A stretch of 64,000 bases of DNA from Planococcus wigleyi (GCF_014836985.1 NZ_JACSPU010000005.1:371136-435135), one strand, 5' to 3'. Positions 18,352-28,421 are shown, numbered from the stretch's first letter. Made by a program: numbers and translations. Notes: generated by a model not told the origin, from the sequence alone.

Positions 18352-19620
18352 TCACTTGAAGTTCCAAGCACTGAGCTCACCAGCTGGAATTTCATCAGAG
18401 ATGAAGTCTGCTGCCGGCTCATCGATCCACAGTTCGTTTTCAGTGGCGGCCACCACGACCGCAGCTGAAGCGTCGCCAACCACGTTGACAGACGTTCTGA
18501 ACATATCGAGGATTCGGTCAACTCCGGCAACCAAAGCAATTCCTTCAAGCGGCAGACCGGCTGCACTTACGACCATTGCCAGCATAATCAGGCCTGCACC
18601 CGGAACTCCGGCTGCACCGATGGAAGCCAAGATCGTCGTCAAAATCACAATCAACAATTGGGACAGTGAAAGCTCCACTCCAGAAACCTGGGCAATAAAG
18701 ACGACTGCGATGCCTTGATAAATAGCTGCACCGTCCATATTCAGGGTTGCGCCAAGAGGCAGCACAAAACTGCTTATTTTTCTGGAAACCCCCAAGTTTT
18801 CCTGGGTGTTCTTGAATGTTACAGGCAAGGTCCCCGAGCTGCTGCATGTACTGAACGCAACGGCAGCAGCTGGAGCGACTCCTTTAAAGAATTTCAATGG
18901 ACTGGTCTTCCCTAAAGTTTTGACCGCCAGCGAATAGACGACAGCTGCATGGAATAAGCAGGCAAGGGCCACCGCCAAAATCAATTTCGCCAAAGGCAGC
19001 AAGACGGATAATCCGTATTGGCCGACAACCGGTGCCACTAGCCCTAAAACACCAATTGGAGCGAATCGCATGATGATGCCCGTTATTTTATACATCACCT
19101 CTGCAAATCCTTCAAAGAAGCGGTAAACAGGAGCAGCCGGTTTTCCGACTAACGTAATCGCCAATCCAATAAATACAGCGAAAAAGATAATCTGCAGAAT
19201 ATTCCCCGAAGCAAGCGCTTCAAACGGATTTTCCGGAATGATATTCAGCAAAGTGGCGATGGCGCCGCCTGTTTCATTTACTTCCACCGTAGTTTCCGGA
19301 ATGCTGAGATCAAGCCCTTTTCCTGGAGAAATCAAATAAGCAAATCCCAAACCAATGACAACGGCAATCCCGGTTGTCGCCAAATAATACGAAATGGTTT
19401 TTATGCCGATTCTCCCTAATTGTTTAGGGTCTCCTGTGCTGGCGATTCCGACGACCAGCGTCGCCAATATTAAAGGTGCAATGATAAATTTGATCAGCCT
19501 TAAGAACAAGTCGCCCAAGGGCGCGATGACGTCAATTGCCGGACCAACAATAATGCCCAAAATGACTGCCACAGCAAAAGCGATTAGAATTTGTGCCAGA
19601 AGATTCCCTTTAATTTTCAT
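18352..19620 (-). CDS. Dicarboxylate/amino acid:cation symporter (DAACS family)
   Basis: 422 residues. Eight-helix glutamate-transporter fold with two re-entrant loops: serine-rich VAFSTCSSSGTLPVTF (hairpin loop 1, about residues 264-279), the LPLGATLNMDGAAIYQG helix 7 sodium motif, GAAGVPGAGLIML (hairpin loop 2) and LVAGVDRILDMFRTSVNVVGDA (helix 8, substrate ligands Asp and Asn). Imports glutamate, aspartate or C4-dicarboxylates with Na+ or H+. SD AAAGGGGTG. It follows thrC by 43 bases and may be co-transcribed with it. Confidence 0.92.
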   Translation of the reverse strand: MKIKGNLLAQILIAFAVAVILGIIVGPAIDVIAPLGDLFLRLIKFIIAPLILATLVVGIASTGDPKQLGRIGIKTISYYLATTGIAVVIGLGFAYLISPGKGLDLSIPETTVEVNETGGAIATLLNIIPENPFEALASGNILQIIFFAVFIGLAITLVGKPAAPVYRFFEGFAEVMYKITGIIMRFAPIGVLGLVAPVVGQYGLSVLLPLAKLILAVALACLFHAAVVYSLAVKTLGKTSPLKFFKGVAPAAAVAFSTCSSSGTLPVTFKNTQENLGVSRKISSFVLPLGATLNMDGAAIYQGIAVVFIAQVSGVELSLSQLLIVILTTILASIGAAGVPGAGLIMLAMVVSAAGLPLEGIALVAGVDRILDMFRTSVNVVGDASAAVVVAATENELWIDEPAADFISDEIPAGELSAWNFK

Positions 19621-19663
19621 GATTCGCCCACCCCTTTAACGTATCAGCATTTCCCTATCTGCT

Positions 19664-20881
19664 TCAGGAATTCACAGTGATCGAATCGCCGATTTCCAGA
19701 ATTGGCACATCGATATTCACGGTATCCGGGTATTTAATGCCCGCTCCGGTATTCAAAGCGACAACCGTTTCGCCTTCTTTGATCCAGTCTTGTTTTCGCA
19801 ACTCACGGATGGCCACAAAAACGGCCGCGCCTTCAGGACAGATAAAGGAGCCTTCAAGACGGGCAATTTTTCCTTGTTCCGCAAGCATTTCCTGATCGTC
19901 CACGGCAATAGCGCAGCCCTTTGTTTTGTAGATGGCATCCAACACCAGGAAATCGCCCAGCGCTTTCGGCACATTGATGCCAAAAGCCTGTGTGCTGGAA
20001 TTTGCCCAGAATTCGGACTCGTGCTTTCCTTCTTCCCAGGCTTTGACAATCGGCGCGCAACCCGTCGCCTGAACAGCCACCAAGCGCGGCAGATTGCCCT
20101 CGATCCACCCCAGTTTCTTCAGTTCATTCAAGGCTTTATAGATGCCGATCAAGCCCACTCCCCCGCCAGTCGGGTAGAGAATGACGTCCGGCATTTCCCA
20201 GCCCATCTGTTCGGCAATTTCCAAACCCATCGTTTTCTTGCCTTCGATGCGGTATGGCTCTTTTAGCGTCGATACATCGTACAGGCCAAAGTCCTTTACA
20301 GCTTGTCCGACGATTTTTCCGGCATCGCTGATCAGTCCATTGACTAAATACAGATTCGCCCCGGACAAGGCCACTTCGTTGCGCGTGATTTTCGGTGCGT
20401 CCTGCGGCATGACGATGGTCGATTGGATACCGGCTTTGGCGCCATAAAGGGCCCACGCAGCCCCCGCATTGCCGTTAGTCGGCATTGCGAATTCCTTGAC
20501 GCCCACTTCCTTCGCCTTGGACACGCCGACAGCTGCGCCTCTTGCTTTAAACGTCCCTGTCGGCACCAATCCCTCGTCTTTCATATAGAGATTTTCCACA
20601 TCCATGTCTTTTCCAAGGGCTGGCATCGCTATCAGCGGCGTCATGCCCTCGCCTTGCGACACCACGTTCGCTTCGTCTTCCACCGGCAACATCTCATGGT
20701 ATCTCCATAAAGTCGGCTGCCTTTTTTCTACCTCATCGCGTTTCAGATCCGCTTTCAGTTCGTCCCAATGGTAATCCACCAATAATGGCGAACCGCATGT
20801 GCATAATTGATGCTGTTGCTTCGTATCGTAAACGGCCTCGCATTTTGGGCAATAAAGATGGGATATGTAACTGTATTTCAA
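19664..20881 (-). CDS. thrC: Threonine synthase with N-terminal zinc-ribbon
   Basis: 405 residues from TTG 20881; GAGGAG lies eight bases upstream, whereas the GTG at 20890 would abut it. N-terminal cysteine knuckles CPKC and CTCG suggest a small zinc ribbon. The PLP fold follows: LYMKDEGLVPTGTFKARGA with Lys112, PTNGNAGAAWALY, and the phosphate-binding loop PTGGGVGLIG. It converts O-phosphohomoserine to threonine. It sits next to cysI rather than with hom/thrB, so this may be a second copy or a related beta-eliminating enzyme of the same fold; the overall match to threonine synthase is good. Confidence 0.85.
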   Translation of the reverse strand: MKYSYISHLYCPKCEAVYDTKQQHQLCTCGSPLLVDYHWDELKADLKRDEVEKRQPTLWRYHEMLPVEDEANVVSQGEGMTPLIAMPALGKDMDVENLYMKDEGLVPTGTFKARGAAVGVSKAKEVGVKEFAMPTNGNAGAAWALYGAKAGIQSTIVMPQDAPKITRNEVALSGANLYLVNGLISDAGKIVGQAVKDFGLYDVSTLKEPYRIEGKKTMGLEIAEQMGWEMPDVILYPTGGGVGLIGIYKALNELKKLGWIEGNLPRLVAVQATGCAPIVKAWEEGKHESEFWANSSTQAFGINVPKALGDFLVLDAIYKTKGCAIAVDDQEMLAEQGKIARLEGSFICPEGAAVFVAIRELRKQDWIKEGETVVALNTGAGIKYPDTVNIDVPILEIGDSITVNS

Positions 20882-20918
20882 TGTGAACACTCCTCTTCCA
20901 TGGATTTTCCTGACAACA

Positions 20919-20944
20919 ATAGCCCGGAAATCACCCCCGGGCTA
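20919..20944 (-). terminator. Hairpin after cysI
   Basis: TAGCCCGG / CCGGGCTA stem between cysI and thrC, with only a weak T-rich tail on the minus strand; may be a partial terminator. Confidence 0.5.
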
Positions 20945-20964
20945 CTGATTGGACTTTAGTTGAT

Positions 20965-22680
20965 TCAGCTATGGAAATTAAGACCAGACGTGACCGGTGC
21001 CACATAACCGGCGCGGATCACGAAATCGCCAAAATGTTCATTTTCCTGGCGTTCTTTTGCAAATTGGAAAAAGATCGGTTTCAGCGTTGCTAAAATCTCT
21101 TCTTCTCCAATGTTCTCGCGGTACATTTTGTTCAACCGGTCTCCTGCAAAGCCCGCACCTAAATACATATTGTATTTTCCGGGCGCTTTGCCGATAAAGC
21201 CGATTTCCCCCAGTGCAGGGCGTGAACAGCTATTCGGACAGCCTGACATGCGGATGATGATTTCTTCGTCACGCAGGCCTGCTTCGTCCAGCGTATCTTC
21301 GATTTTGCTGATCAGCACCGGCAAATACCGTTCCGCTTCTGCCATTGCCAAACCACAAGTCGGCAATGCCACACACGCCATCGAATTCTGGCGCAGCGCT
21401 GAATTTTCTTTGCCGTCAGTCAGTCCGTATTTTTCTACTAAAGCATCAATTTTCGCTTTGTTTGTCGCTGTGACATTGCTGATGATCAAGTTCTGGTTGG
21501 CGGTCAAGCGGAATTCCCCTGTGTGGACATGGGCAATTTCACGGAGCCCCGTCATCAATGGGTAGCCATCAAAGTCTTTGACGCGGCCGTTCTCGATGAA
21601 TAGCGTCAAATGCCATTTGCCGTCGCTTTCAATCCAGCCATAACGGTCGCCGTTGCGGTCGAACTGGAAAGGTCGCTCTTCTTCAATCTCCCAGCCGAGG
21701 CGCGTGTTCAGTTCATTTCTGATCCAATCAAGGCCCAGTCTGTCGACAGTGTATTTGAAACGGGCATTTTTCCGGTCCGTCCGGTTTCCGTAATCACGCT
21801 GGATGGTCAGGATTTTCTCGCCGACTTCATTGACTTTATCCGGCGGGCAGAATCCAATGACGCGCGCCAATTGCGGATACGTATTCGCGTCGCCATGCGT
21901 CATGCCCATGCCGCCTCCCACCGTAACGTTGAAGCCTTGCAGCTTGCCGCCTTCCAGGATGGCAATAAACCCAAGATCCTGGGAGTAGATGTCGACATCA
22001 TTGGCAGGAGGAATCGCAAAACCGATTTTGAATTTCCGCGGCAAATAATAGCGCCCGTACATCGGCTCCACTTCTTCTGCTTCGTTGCTGTCGACGACTT
22101 TTTCTTCATCCAGCCAAATTTCATGATAGGCTCTTGTTTTCGGAAGCAAGTGTTCACTTAATTCGCGGGAGATGTCATAGACTTCTCCGTGAACATCCGA
22201 CTGATACGGATTGGATGTCGACATGACGTTCCGGTTGACGTCCCCGCAAGCGGCAATCGTATCCATCAGGGCATGGTTCATTTCCTGGATGGTGCTCTTC
22301 ATATTCCATTTCAAAATGCCGTGCATCTGGAAAGTCTGGCGTGTCGTCAGCTTTAAAGTGCCATTGCCATGTGTGTTTGCCAGGTTGTCCATCGTCAGCC
22401 ATTGATGCGGCGTGGCAACGCCTGCAGGCAAGCGGACACGGATCATGAATTGGTAGGCAGGCTCAAGTTTCTGCTGGGCACGTTCGTTGCGGATATCCCG
22501 ATCATCCTGCATATAGCTGCCGTGGAATTTCAATAGTTTGGTGTCTTCATCCGGAATCGAAGCCGTCAAACGCTCCGCAAAGCTTTCTTCAATATTGCCC
22601 CGCAAGTAGTTGGTTCGGTCTTTGATGACCTCCATTTCACTTGGAGTGCCTTCTATGTCAGTCAATTCTTTAATTTTCAT
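20965..22680 (-). CDS. cysI: Sulfite reductase hemoprotein subunit
   Basis: 571 residues. The two duplicated ferredoxin-like/nitrite-sulfite reductase halves are present; the siroheme-[4Fe-4S] ligands are Cys436, Cys442, Cys481 and Cys485 (CVALPTC and CPNSC). [11 protein letters not shown] and the arginine/lysine-rich substrate pocket ([23 protein letters not shown]) are typical. It reduces sulfite to sulfide using electrons from CysJ. SD GAAAGGAGC. It follows cysJ by 118 bases, which hold a truncated interspersed repeat. Confidence 0.96.
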   Translation of the reverse strand: MKIKELTDIEGTPSEMEVIKDRTNYLRGNIEESFAERLTASIPDEDTKLLKFHGSYMQDDRDIRNERAQQKLEPAYQFMIRVRLPAGVATPHQWLTMDNLANTHGNGTLKLTTRQTFQMHGILKWNMKSTIQEMNHALMDTIAACGDVNRNVMSTSNPYQSDVHGEVYDISRELSEHLLPKTRAYHEIWLDEEKVVDSNEAEEVEPMYGRYYLPRKFKIGFAIPPANDVDIYSQDLGFIAILEGGKLQGFNVTVGGGMGMTHGDANTYPQLARVIGFCPPDKVNEVGEKILTIQRDYGNRTDRKNARFKYTVDRLGLDWIRNELNTRLGWEIEEERPFQFDRNGDRYGWIESDGKWHLTLFIENGRVKDFDGYPLMTGLREIAHVHTGEFRLTANQNLIISNVTATNKAKIDALVEKYGLTDGKENSALRQNSMACVALPTCGLAMAEAERYLPVLISKIEDTLDEAGLRDEEIIIRMSGCPNSCSRPALGEIGFIGKAPGKYNMYLGAGFAGDRLNKMYRENIGEEEILATLKPIFFQFAKERQENEHFGDFVIRAGYVAPVTSGLNFHS

Positions 22681-22697
22681 GATAAGCTCCTTTCAAT

Positions 22698-22732
22698 GTT
22701 GAAGAAGTCGCTCCAGGCGGACGCCTTCCGCT
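22698..22732. repeat. Truncated interspersed repeat between cysJ and cysI
   Basis: GAAGAAGTCGCTCCAGGCGG and the next bases ACGCCTTCCGCTC match the head of the longer repeat at 24694-24822, but the remainder is missing. Confidence 0.6.
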
Positions 22733-22798
22733 CTACTTCCTATGGCCATGCAGTTAAAAATATAAAAAATCATCGACTCACACATGATGCAGATTCCC

Positions 22799-24637
22799 TT
22801 AATAAACATCGCGCAAGTAACGTTTGTCGCTGCGCATGGAAGTCAGGTACTCTTCCGCTTGCTCTGCACTCATAGTGCCTTCCTGCTCCAGAATAGCTGC
22901 TAATGTAGCATGGACATCTTTGGCCATGTATTTTTCATCGCCGCAGACATAGACATTCGCGCCAGCTTCCAACCATTGATACACTTCCTGGCTCTTTTCC
23001 ATCAAACGGTGCTGAACATAAATCTTTTCTGCCGTATCCCGGGAGAAGGCGACATCCATCTTCGTCAGGACGCCATCCTTCAACCATCTTTGCCATTCAG
23101 TCTGGTAAAGGAAATCGGTGACGAAATGCTGTTCACCGAAGAACAGCCATGCGTCTCCTTGTGCATCCGTTTCTTCCCGTTCTTCCATGAAAGCACGGTA
23201 AGGAGCGATGCCTGTTCCAGCACCGATCATGATGATCGGCGTCTCCGGATTTTCAGGCAAACGGAAACTATTATTGCTTTGGATGAACACCGGGAGCGTT
23301 GCGCCGGCTTCTGAACGTTCTGCACATTGCGTCGAGCAGACGCCCGTCCGTTTCCGTCCGTTCGCTTCGTAGCGCAATGCGCCTACGGTCAAATGAACTT
23401 CATCCGGATTCGCTTTTGCACTGCTGGCAATCGAATACAGGCGAACCGGTATTTTGCGCAGGATTTTAATGAATTCAGCAGCAGGCACTTGCCATGGGCC
23501 GAAATCTTCCGTTAAATCGATCAGATCTCTTCCATAAATGTAGGCCTGGAGCTGTTCTTTGTTTTCAGGTTCCACTAAATTGTTCAGCGCATCGCCTTGT
23601 GCAAAAGCAGCCGCTTTTTCAAGCAACGGCTTCGACAGGCTGGTGATTTCAAAAGTCGTAATCAATGCGTCGCGCAAGGAACTCGTCTCGCCTTGCTTGT
23701 TGATCGATACCGAATCATTTGGATTCCATCCTGCCGCCGCAATCAATTGATCAACCAGCTTGTCTTCGTTTTCAGGAACAATCCCCAAGCTGTCTCCCGG
23801 TTCGTATTGCAGGCCAGACCCTTCCAAATCGAGTTCCAGATGGCGCGTTTCTTTATTCGACCCGCGCCCATTTAAATTGATATTTTCCAGAACTTCCGCG
23901 TTGAACGGATTGCTGCGGGAATAGGCAGGCTTGCTGGCAGCTGGAATTTCTTGAGCAGCCGAAGCAGGTCCCGGACCAGGACGATCTGTTTCTTTGTCTT
24001 TGTTCAAGATGCTGAAGACGCCGTCGAACCATTCCTCTGCCGGTTCTTCAAAATCCAAATCGGCGTCTACACGCGGATGAATGCGTTTGGCACCCAATTC
24101 CTCCAGACGCTTATCGAAATCCTTCCCGGTCTGGCAAAAGAATTCGTAGGAGCTGTCCCCCAATGACAACACCGAGAACCGGACATCATCAAGCTTCGGA
24201 GCACGTTTGCTGTGCAGGAAGTCATAAAGAGCAAGGGCGTTATCCGGCGGATGGCCATCCCCGTGCGTACTGGTGATAACCAATAAATCTTCAACTTTCT
24301 TCAAGTCTTTCGGTTTAAACTCGTCCATTGGCGTCAGTTTCACTTGATAGTCTTTATCCTGAAGCTTTTTCGAAACCTCTTTGGCAACCGATTGGCAGTT
24401 GCCGGTATGGGAGCCAACCAGAATGGTGATTTCACGCGTGGCAACCGGTGCACCGCCTTGCTGTGCATACCATTCCAATCCGGGTTGTTCCTGTACCGCT
24501 ACTGTGGCGGCTGATTGTGTGCCGGCCAAATAGCCGTTCAGCCAAATTTTCTGATTGTCGGTCAGCATCGGCAATAAGCGATTGATAAGTTCGACCTGTT
24601 CCTGATCGAATGGGCTGTTCATTGTCTGCAATTGCAA
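22799..24637 (-). CDS. cysJ: Sulfite reductase flavoprotein subunit
   Basis: 612 residues from TTG 24637 (GAGGTG seven bases upstream). N-terminal flavodoxin/FMN domain (about 70-215; GSHTGNCQSVAKEV, STHGDGHPPDNA, LSLGDSSYEFF), linker, FAD-binding domain (PVRLYSIASSAK, then GVCSTQCAE) and NADPH domain (MIGAGTGIAPYRAF, YVCGDEKYMAKDV) ending in the conserved KRYLRDVY. It passes electrons from NADPH to CysI. The start is preceded by 300 bases containing a long interspersed repeat, so it may have its own promoter rather than sharing the hemD transcript. Confidence 0.95.
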   Translation of the reverse strand: MQLQTMNSPFDQEQVELINRLLPMLTDNQKIWLNGYLAGTQSAATVAVQEQPGLEWYAQQGGAPVATREITILVGSHTGNCQSVAKEVSKKLQDKDYQVKLTPMDEFKPKDLKKVEDLLVITSTHGDGHPPDNALALYDFLHSKRAPKLDDVRFSVLSLGDSSYEFFCQTGKDFDKRLEELGAKRIHPRVDADLDFEEPAEEWFDGVFSILNKDKETDRPGPGPASAAQEIPAASKPAYSRSNPFNAEVLENINLNGRGSNKETRHLELDLEGSGLQYEPGDSLGIVPENEDKLVDQLIAAAGWNPNDSVSINKQGETSSLRDALITTFEITSLSKPLLEKAAAFAQGDALNNLVEPENKEQLQAYIYGRDLIDLTEDFGPWQVPAAEFIKILRKIPVRLYSIASSAKANPDEVHLTVGALRYEANGRKRTGVCSTQCAERSEAGATLPVFIQSNNSFRLPENPETPIIMIGAGTGIAPYRAFMEEREETDAQGDAWLFFGEQHFVTDFLYQTEWQRWLKDGVLTKMDVAFSRDTAEKIYVQHRLMEKSQEVYQWLEAGANVYVCGDEKYMAKDVHATLAAILEQEGTMSAEQAEEYLTSMRSDKRYLRDVY

Positions 24638-24693
24638 ATTGTTTCACCTCGAAATTAGTTTATTTTTTATAATTAATTCATACAAGGAGCGTT

Positions 24694-24822
24694 GATTTGA
24701 AGAAATCGCTCCGGGTGGACGCTTTCCGGCGGGCTTGCGCCGAACTAACTCGGGCCGGCTGCCCGAGTGGATTTCGGCACTTCGCTGATCCCCAAGGAGT
24801 CGCCACCCTTCGCTCTTTCTTC
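24694..24822. repeat. Interspersed repeat with internal cruciform, full copy
   Basis: Begins GAAGAAATCGCTCCGGGTGG and ends GGAGTCGCCACCCTTCGCTC then TTTCTTC, giving roughly inverted ends. The centre has the perfect stem ACTCGGGC / GCCCGAGT (24748-24768) nested in GCGCCGAA / TTCGGCAC. Lies in the hemD-cysJ gap; the rest of 24638-24935 shows nothing else. Confidence 0.7.
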
Positions 24823-24935
24823 TAAGGGTTGTGGGGTTAGAAACAACTATAAGATAAATTGCTGTTTATTAAATTAAGATATGGAGCAAAATAATTATCA
24901 ATCTATGTTATCTATCTTCATCCTCTAATCTGCCG

Positions 24936-25745
24936 TCACACAAGCTGCTGGCGGTAATGATGATCGATTGCTACAATCATCGCACCCATCTTCTGGTGTT
25001 CGGGCTGCAGCACTTGGTTGATGCCATGGTTTTCCAGCTCTTGGGCGGTGACTTTTCCGACGGCCACTGCCAGCACCCGGTCATTGAAAGCGTTGACCAG
25101 CCCTTGGCTTTGATTCGATTCAGCGAAGATATTCCTGACCTGTGTTTTACTGGTGAAAACGATGGCATCCAAGGATTGCTCGATGATCGATTGTTTTAAT
25201 TGGTCCACTACTAAAGAATCCGGTCTTTCATAGGAATAAGGGCGGGATAAGTAGACCGAGTGGCCATTTTCCTCCAATATGCTTTTCAATTTATCGTCGT
25301 CCTGGTCGTAGGCCTGCAAAAAGATCCGCTGCGGACTCTTGCCTTTGTATTCTTCAGCTAAAGCCGCGAGCAGGTTATTCATGGTGCCGTCTTCTGAAAC
25401 ATGAACCGGCTCTAAGCCATGTTCTCTGATCCATTTCATTGTTTTGCTGCCTCGAACGGCCAGGTTTGTTTCTTTCAACTTATCGATATAGCGCGACTGA
25501 AGCCCGATGCTTTCTGCGGAATCGGTTAAGGTTCTTGCTCCAATGCCCGTTGTGAAGATTGCCCAGTCGAAAGATTCGGCTAAAAAATCTGTGATGTTCT
25601 GTGAGCTGATGTCTTCGTTCAGCCGCTGTCTTCCCTGAATCGGGAGAATGACAGGTGTACCGGACTGTTTTTCAATCAGCAAGCTGATTTCTTTTGCAGC
25701 ACGGACTGCGGCGACGCCTATTTTTTTTCCGGCCAATCCATTCAT
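24936..25745 (-). CDS. hemD: Uroporphyrinogen-III synthase
   Basis: 269 residues from ATG 25745 (AAGGAGAG upstream). Two HemD-type domains can be traced: an N-terminal part with GKKIGVAAVRAAKEISLLIE, DWAIFTTGIGARTL and the hinge to a C-terminal part with SLDAIVFTSKTQVRNIFAE and VLAVAVGKVTAQELENHG. It closes hydroxymethylbilane to uroporphyrinogen III, the precursor of siroheme. Being here with cobA and sirB and not with hemA/hemC/hemB, it is probably a pathway-dedicated copy for siroheme (inference). HemD sequences are poorly conserved, so context supports the call. Confidence 0.82.
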   Translation of the reverse strand: MNGLAGKKIGVAAVRAAKEISLLIEKQSGTPVILPIQGRQRLNEDISSQNITDFLAESFDWAIFTTGIGARTLTDSAESIGLQSRYIDKLKETNLAVRGSKTMKWIREHGLEPVHVSEDGTMNNLLAALAEEYKGKSPQRIFLQAYDQDDDKLKSILEENGHSVYLSRPYSYERPDSLVVDQLKQSIIEQSLDAIVFTSKTQVRNIFAESNQSQGLVNAFNDRVLAVAVGKVTAQELENHGINQVLQPEHQKMGAMIVAIDHHYRQQLV

Positions 25746-25767
25746 GTTCAATCTCTCCTTGTGTCGT

Positions 25768-26520
25768 TCACCACGTCAATTGTTGTTGATTTTGCAGCGC
25801 TTCCTGTGCTCGTTCGGCGAGGGCATCCACCATTGAAGGATGATCACCTAAATACCCGCATAAAATGATTTGCTGTCTGTCTGTAGACAAAGTGTTGATT
25901 TTTTTCTGCATTGATTTCACCAAAAGTCCCGTGAACCATAAATAAGGAACGACGAAAATCTGTTTGCTGCCGGAATTGATGGAAGCTTGCAATCCTTCAT
26001 CAAATGACGGGGCGGCTGCGGCCAAATAACAGACCTCCACCTTCGGCACATTTGCTTTCACTGCCAGTTTCACAGCAATTTCTTCAACCGAACGGGTGAT
26101 TTCCGAGCTCTTCCCGCCTCTTCCGACCAATAGAATCTTCGCTTCAGGCAATCGTTCCACAGCCGTCTCCTGTAAACGCTCAGCTAAAATCTCAACGAGC
26201 CGATCTTGGACACCAAGCGGTTTTCCATAAGTAAAGCGGATGTCCGGGTAACGCAAGGCCGTTTTTTTAACTTCATCTGGAATGTCTTCGTAATAATGTC
26301 CGGCGCTCAACAACAGGACCGGCACAATTGCAATGTCTGTTGCGCCTTGTCCGACAAGGCTGTCGATTCCTTCCCCGATATCCGGACTGGCCAGTTCTAA
26401 AAAGCAGGTTTCATGAAGAGCCACATCAACCTTTTGATGGACCTGCTCCATAAATGCCATCGCTTCATGGCGCGTTTCTTTCACACGGCTCCCGTGGCTT
26501 ACGTAAAGTACAGCCTGCAT
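25768..26520 (-). CDS. sirB: Sirohydrochlorin chelatase (SirB/CbiX family)
   Basis: 250 residues made of two similar halves. The first carries YVSHGSR (active-site His near residue 9) and VPVLLLSAGHYYEDIP (second His); the second half begins ILLVGRGGKSSE and has VVPYLWFTGLLVKSM, in which the second histidine is missing, so only the first half looks catalytic. It inserts Fe2+ into sirohydrochlorin to make siroheme for CysI (a cobalt role is less likely here). AAGGAGATGGTGAC before ATG; 12 bases from cobA. Confidence 0.88.
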   Translation of the reverse strand: MQAVLYVSHGSRVKETRHEAMAFMEQVHQKVDVALHETCFLELASPDIGEGIDSLVGQGATDIAIVPVLLLSAGHYYEDIPDEVKKTALRYPDIRFTYGKPLGVQDRLVEILAERLQETAVERLPEAKILLVGRGGKSSEITRSVEEIAVKLAVKANVPKVEVCYLAAAAPSFDEGLQASINSGSKQIFVVPYLWFTGLLVKSMQKKINTLSTDRQQIILCGYLGDHPSMVDALAERAQEALQNQQQLTW

Positions 26521-26532
26521 GTCACCATCTCC

Positions 26533-27309
26533 TTATCCCACGTGGGCGGCAAGCTGGAATTGCTGTTCGTTCTGCAGCTGCTCATACCATTGCAATTTGT
26601 CTCTCAATCGGACCACTTCTCCCACCACAATCATCGATGGATTCTCGAAATCCTTGGCGTTTCGGACAATGTCTTCGAGTGTTCCCGTGACTGTCCGCTG
26701 GCGTTCCGTTGTTCCCCATTCAATCAAGGCGATCGGTGTCGTCGGCTTCAGGCCGTGGCGCATCAAGCGGCCACAGATTTCAGGCAGCTTGCTGACGCCC
26801 ATGTAGATGCACAGCGTATCCATGCTTTTGACGACATGTTCCCAGTACTCATCCTGATCGACGCCCACTTTGCTGACGCCAGAAATAAAGGCTACGGATG
26901 AACTGTAATCCCGGTGAGTGACCGGAATTCCGGCATAAGCTGGCGCTGCAATTCCTGCAGTGATTCCCGGAACAATCTCAAACGGAATATTGTGGTCGAC
27001 CAGTGCTTCCGCTTCTTCTCCGCCTCTTCCAAAAACAAAAGGGTCTCCGCCTTTCAGGCGTGTCACAGTCTTTCCTTGCAGCGCGAACCGGCAAAGCAGC
27101 TCGTTGATTTCTTCTTGTTTCAATGAATGGTTATCGGGTCTTTTGCCGCAATAGATCAATTGGGCATGTTCTTTCGCTTCGTCCAGCAATTCCTGGTTTA
27201 TTAAGCGATCATAAAGGATGACATCGGCCTTCTGGATGGCCTTCAACCCTTTCACTGTAATCAAATCAAGGTCGCCTGGACCTGCACCGACTAAATAGAC
27301 TTTTTTCAT
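26533..27309 (-). CDS. cobA: Uroporphyrinogen-III C-methyltransferase
   Basis: 258 residues of the SUMT family: VYLVGAGPGDLDLITVKG at the N-terminus, DVILYDRLI, TRLKGGDPFVFGRGGEEAEAL and VPGITAGIAAPAYAGIPVTHR, the SAM- and substrate-binding loops. It methylates uroporphyrinogen III twice to precorrin-2. Second gene of the cysH-cobA-sirB-hemD unit. Unlike CysG it is not fused to the dehydrogenase/chelatase, which are separate genes (33426 and 25768). Confidence 0.95.
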   Translation of the reverse strand: MKKVYLVGAGPGDLDLITVKGLKAIQKADVILYDRLINQELLDEAKEHAQLIYCGKRPDNHSLKQEEINELLCRFALQGKTVTRLKGGDPFVFGRGGEEAEALVDHNIPFEIVPGITAGIAAPAYAGIPVTHRDYSSSVAFISGVSKVGVDQDEYWEHVVKSMDTLCIYMGVSKLPEICGRLMRHGLKPTTPIALIEWGTTERQRTVTGTLEDIVRNAKDFENPSMIVVGEVVRLRDKLQWYEQLQNEQQFQLAAHVG

Positions 27310-27395
27310 AAGCTTCCTAGACTCCTTTTTTTAACCAGAGAAACGAGAATTCCGCCATTTTCTGATCGTTAATTTCCATCATTTTGCTGGCCTAA

Positions 27396-28109
27396 TTATG
27401 TATGCAGGCCACATTCAGTTTTCGCAAAACCTTTCCATCTGCCGTCACGGCTGTCTCCGTCAGTCGTTACTGCAAATGAACAGTGTTTGCAGCCAATGCT
27501 CGGGTAGCCTTCATCGTGCAAAATATTATATTCAAGGCCATTCAATTGGATATACTGCCAAACATCGTCCCAAGTCCAATGGATCAGCGGACAAACTTTA
27601 ACCGACTTGAACCGGTTGTCTTTGTTGATGAAATCCGTCTTGCTGCGGCTGGCTGACTGTTCTCTTCTGAGGCCTGAAATCCAAGCCTGTGCACCGGAAA
27701 GTGTTTGTTCCAGCGGTTTGACCTTGCGGATATCGCAGCATTTATCCGGCTGGCTGTTCCATAATTCATCACCGAACTGGCTGGCTTGCTCCTCCAACGT
27801 CAATTCTGGTTTTTTCATGCGGATATTCAATTTCGGGTAACGCTTTTTGACGCGTTCAATCAGTTCATATGTTTGGTCGAAGTGGACGTCGGTATCGAGA
27901 AACACCACTTCGGCATCGCTTTTCACCTTGGAGATCAAATCGATCAGCACCATGCCTTCTGCCCCGAAACTGCAGGCATAGACAATATTCTCTCCATAGG
28001 AATCATAGGCCCATTGCAGAATCTCAGCAGCCCCTTTCAAGAGATCGGTCGGCGCCAAATCTTTAAATGGATCTCCAGTAAATTGCTCGTACGAAACAGC
28101 ATGGCTCAT
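27396..28109 (-). CDS. cysH: APS/PAPS reductase, iron-sulfur type
   Basis: 237 residues from ATG 28109, preceded by AAAGGAGGAAG. PP-loop fold with [16 protein letters not shown] and the substrate motif SGLRREQS. Cysteines 124/125 (KCCDIRK) and 207/210 (GCKHC) form the [4Fe-4S] site that marks enzymes able to reduce adenylyl sulfate; catalytic Cys233 lies in the C-terminal ECGLHT. Produces sulfite for CysJI. First gene after the S-box leader at 28199-28382; followed by siroheme genes cobA, sirB, hemD. Confidence 0.95.
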   Translation of the reverse strand: MSHAVSYEQFTGDPFKDLAPTDLLKGAAEILQWAYDSYGENIVYACSFGAEGMVLIDLISKVKSDAEVVFLDTDVHFDQTYELIERVKKRYPKLNIRMKKPELTLEEQASQFGDELWNSQPDKCCDIRKVKPLEQTLSGAQAWISGLRREQSASRSKTDFINKDNRFKSVKVCPLIHWTWDDVWQYIQLNGLEYNILHDEGYPSIGCKHCSFAVTTDGDSRDGRWKGFAKTECGLHT

Positions 28110-28198
28110 CCTAACTTCCTCCTTTAAACTCTTAGTAAGTGAATTAAGCATTTCCAGTAAATAGTTTGTGTTTTGAATATTCCGCCATTCTCTGTAAA

Positions 28199-28382
28199 AT
28201 AAAAACCCCCTCTTCCAATGGAACAAGAAGAGAGGGTACCAATTCGCAGTTTGCGGGGCCTGTCTTCTTATCTTCCAGATCCCAATGGAACCTGCTGGAA
28301 TTGGCACAGTGTATCTGGTTAAAAACCAGAACTTGTTGCCGAGGCTTCAAAGGGCCAGTCCCTCCACCTCTCATGATAAGAA
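28199..28382 (-). ncRNA. SAM-I riboswitch (S-box) of the cysH operon
   Basis: Minus strand: CTTATCATGAGAGGTGGAGG, GACTGGCCCTTTGAAGCCTC, GGCAAC, a long P3 arm, GTGCCAATTCCAGCAGG, GATAAGAAGAC, then a terminator made of CCCTCTCTTC and GGAAGAGGGGG followed by TTTTT. Located 90 bases before cysH. Confidence 0.95.
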
Positions 28383-28421
28383 ATACCTTATAAGATTACT
28401 AGGTTTTAATGATTTGTCTAA

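Noticed and set aside
20882..20964. T-box or threonine attenuator before thrC
   Set aside because: Only 83 bases, no T-box sequence or tandem threonine codons; just a hairpin after cysI.
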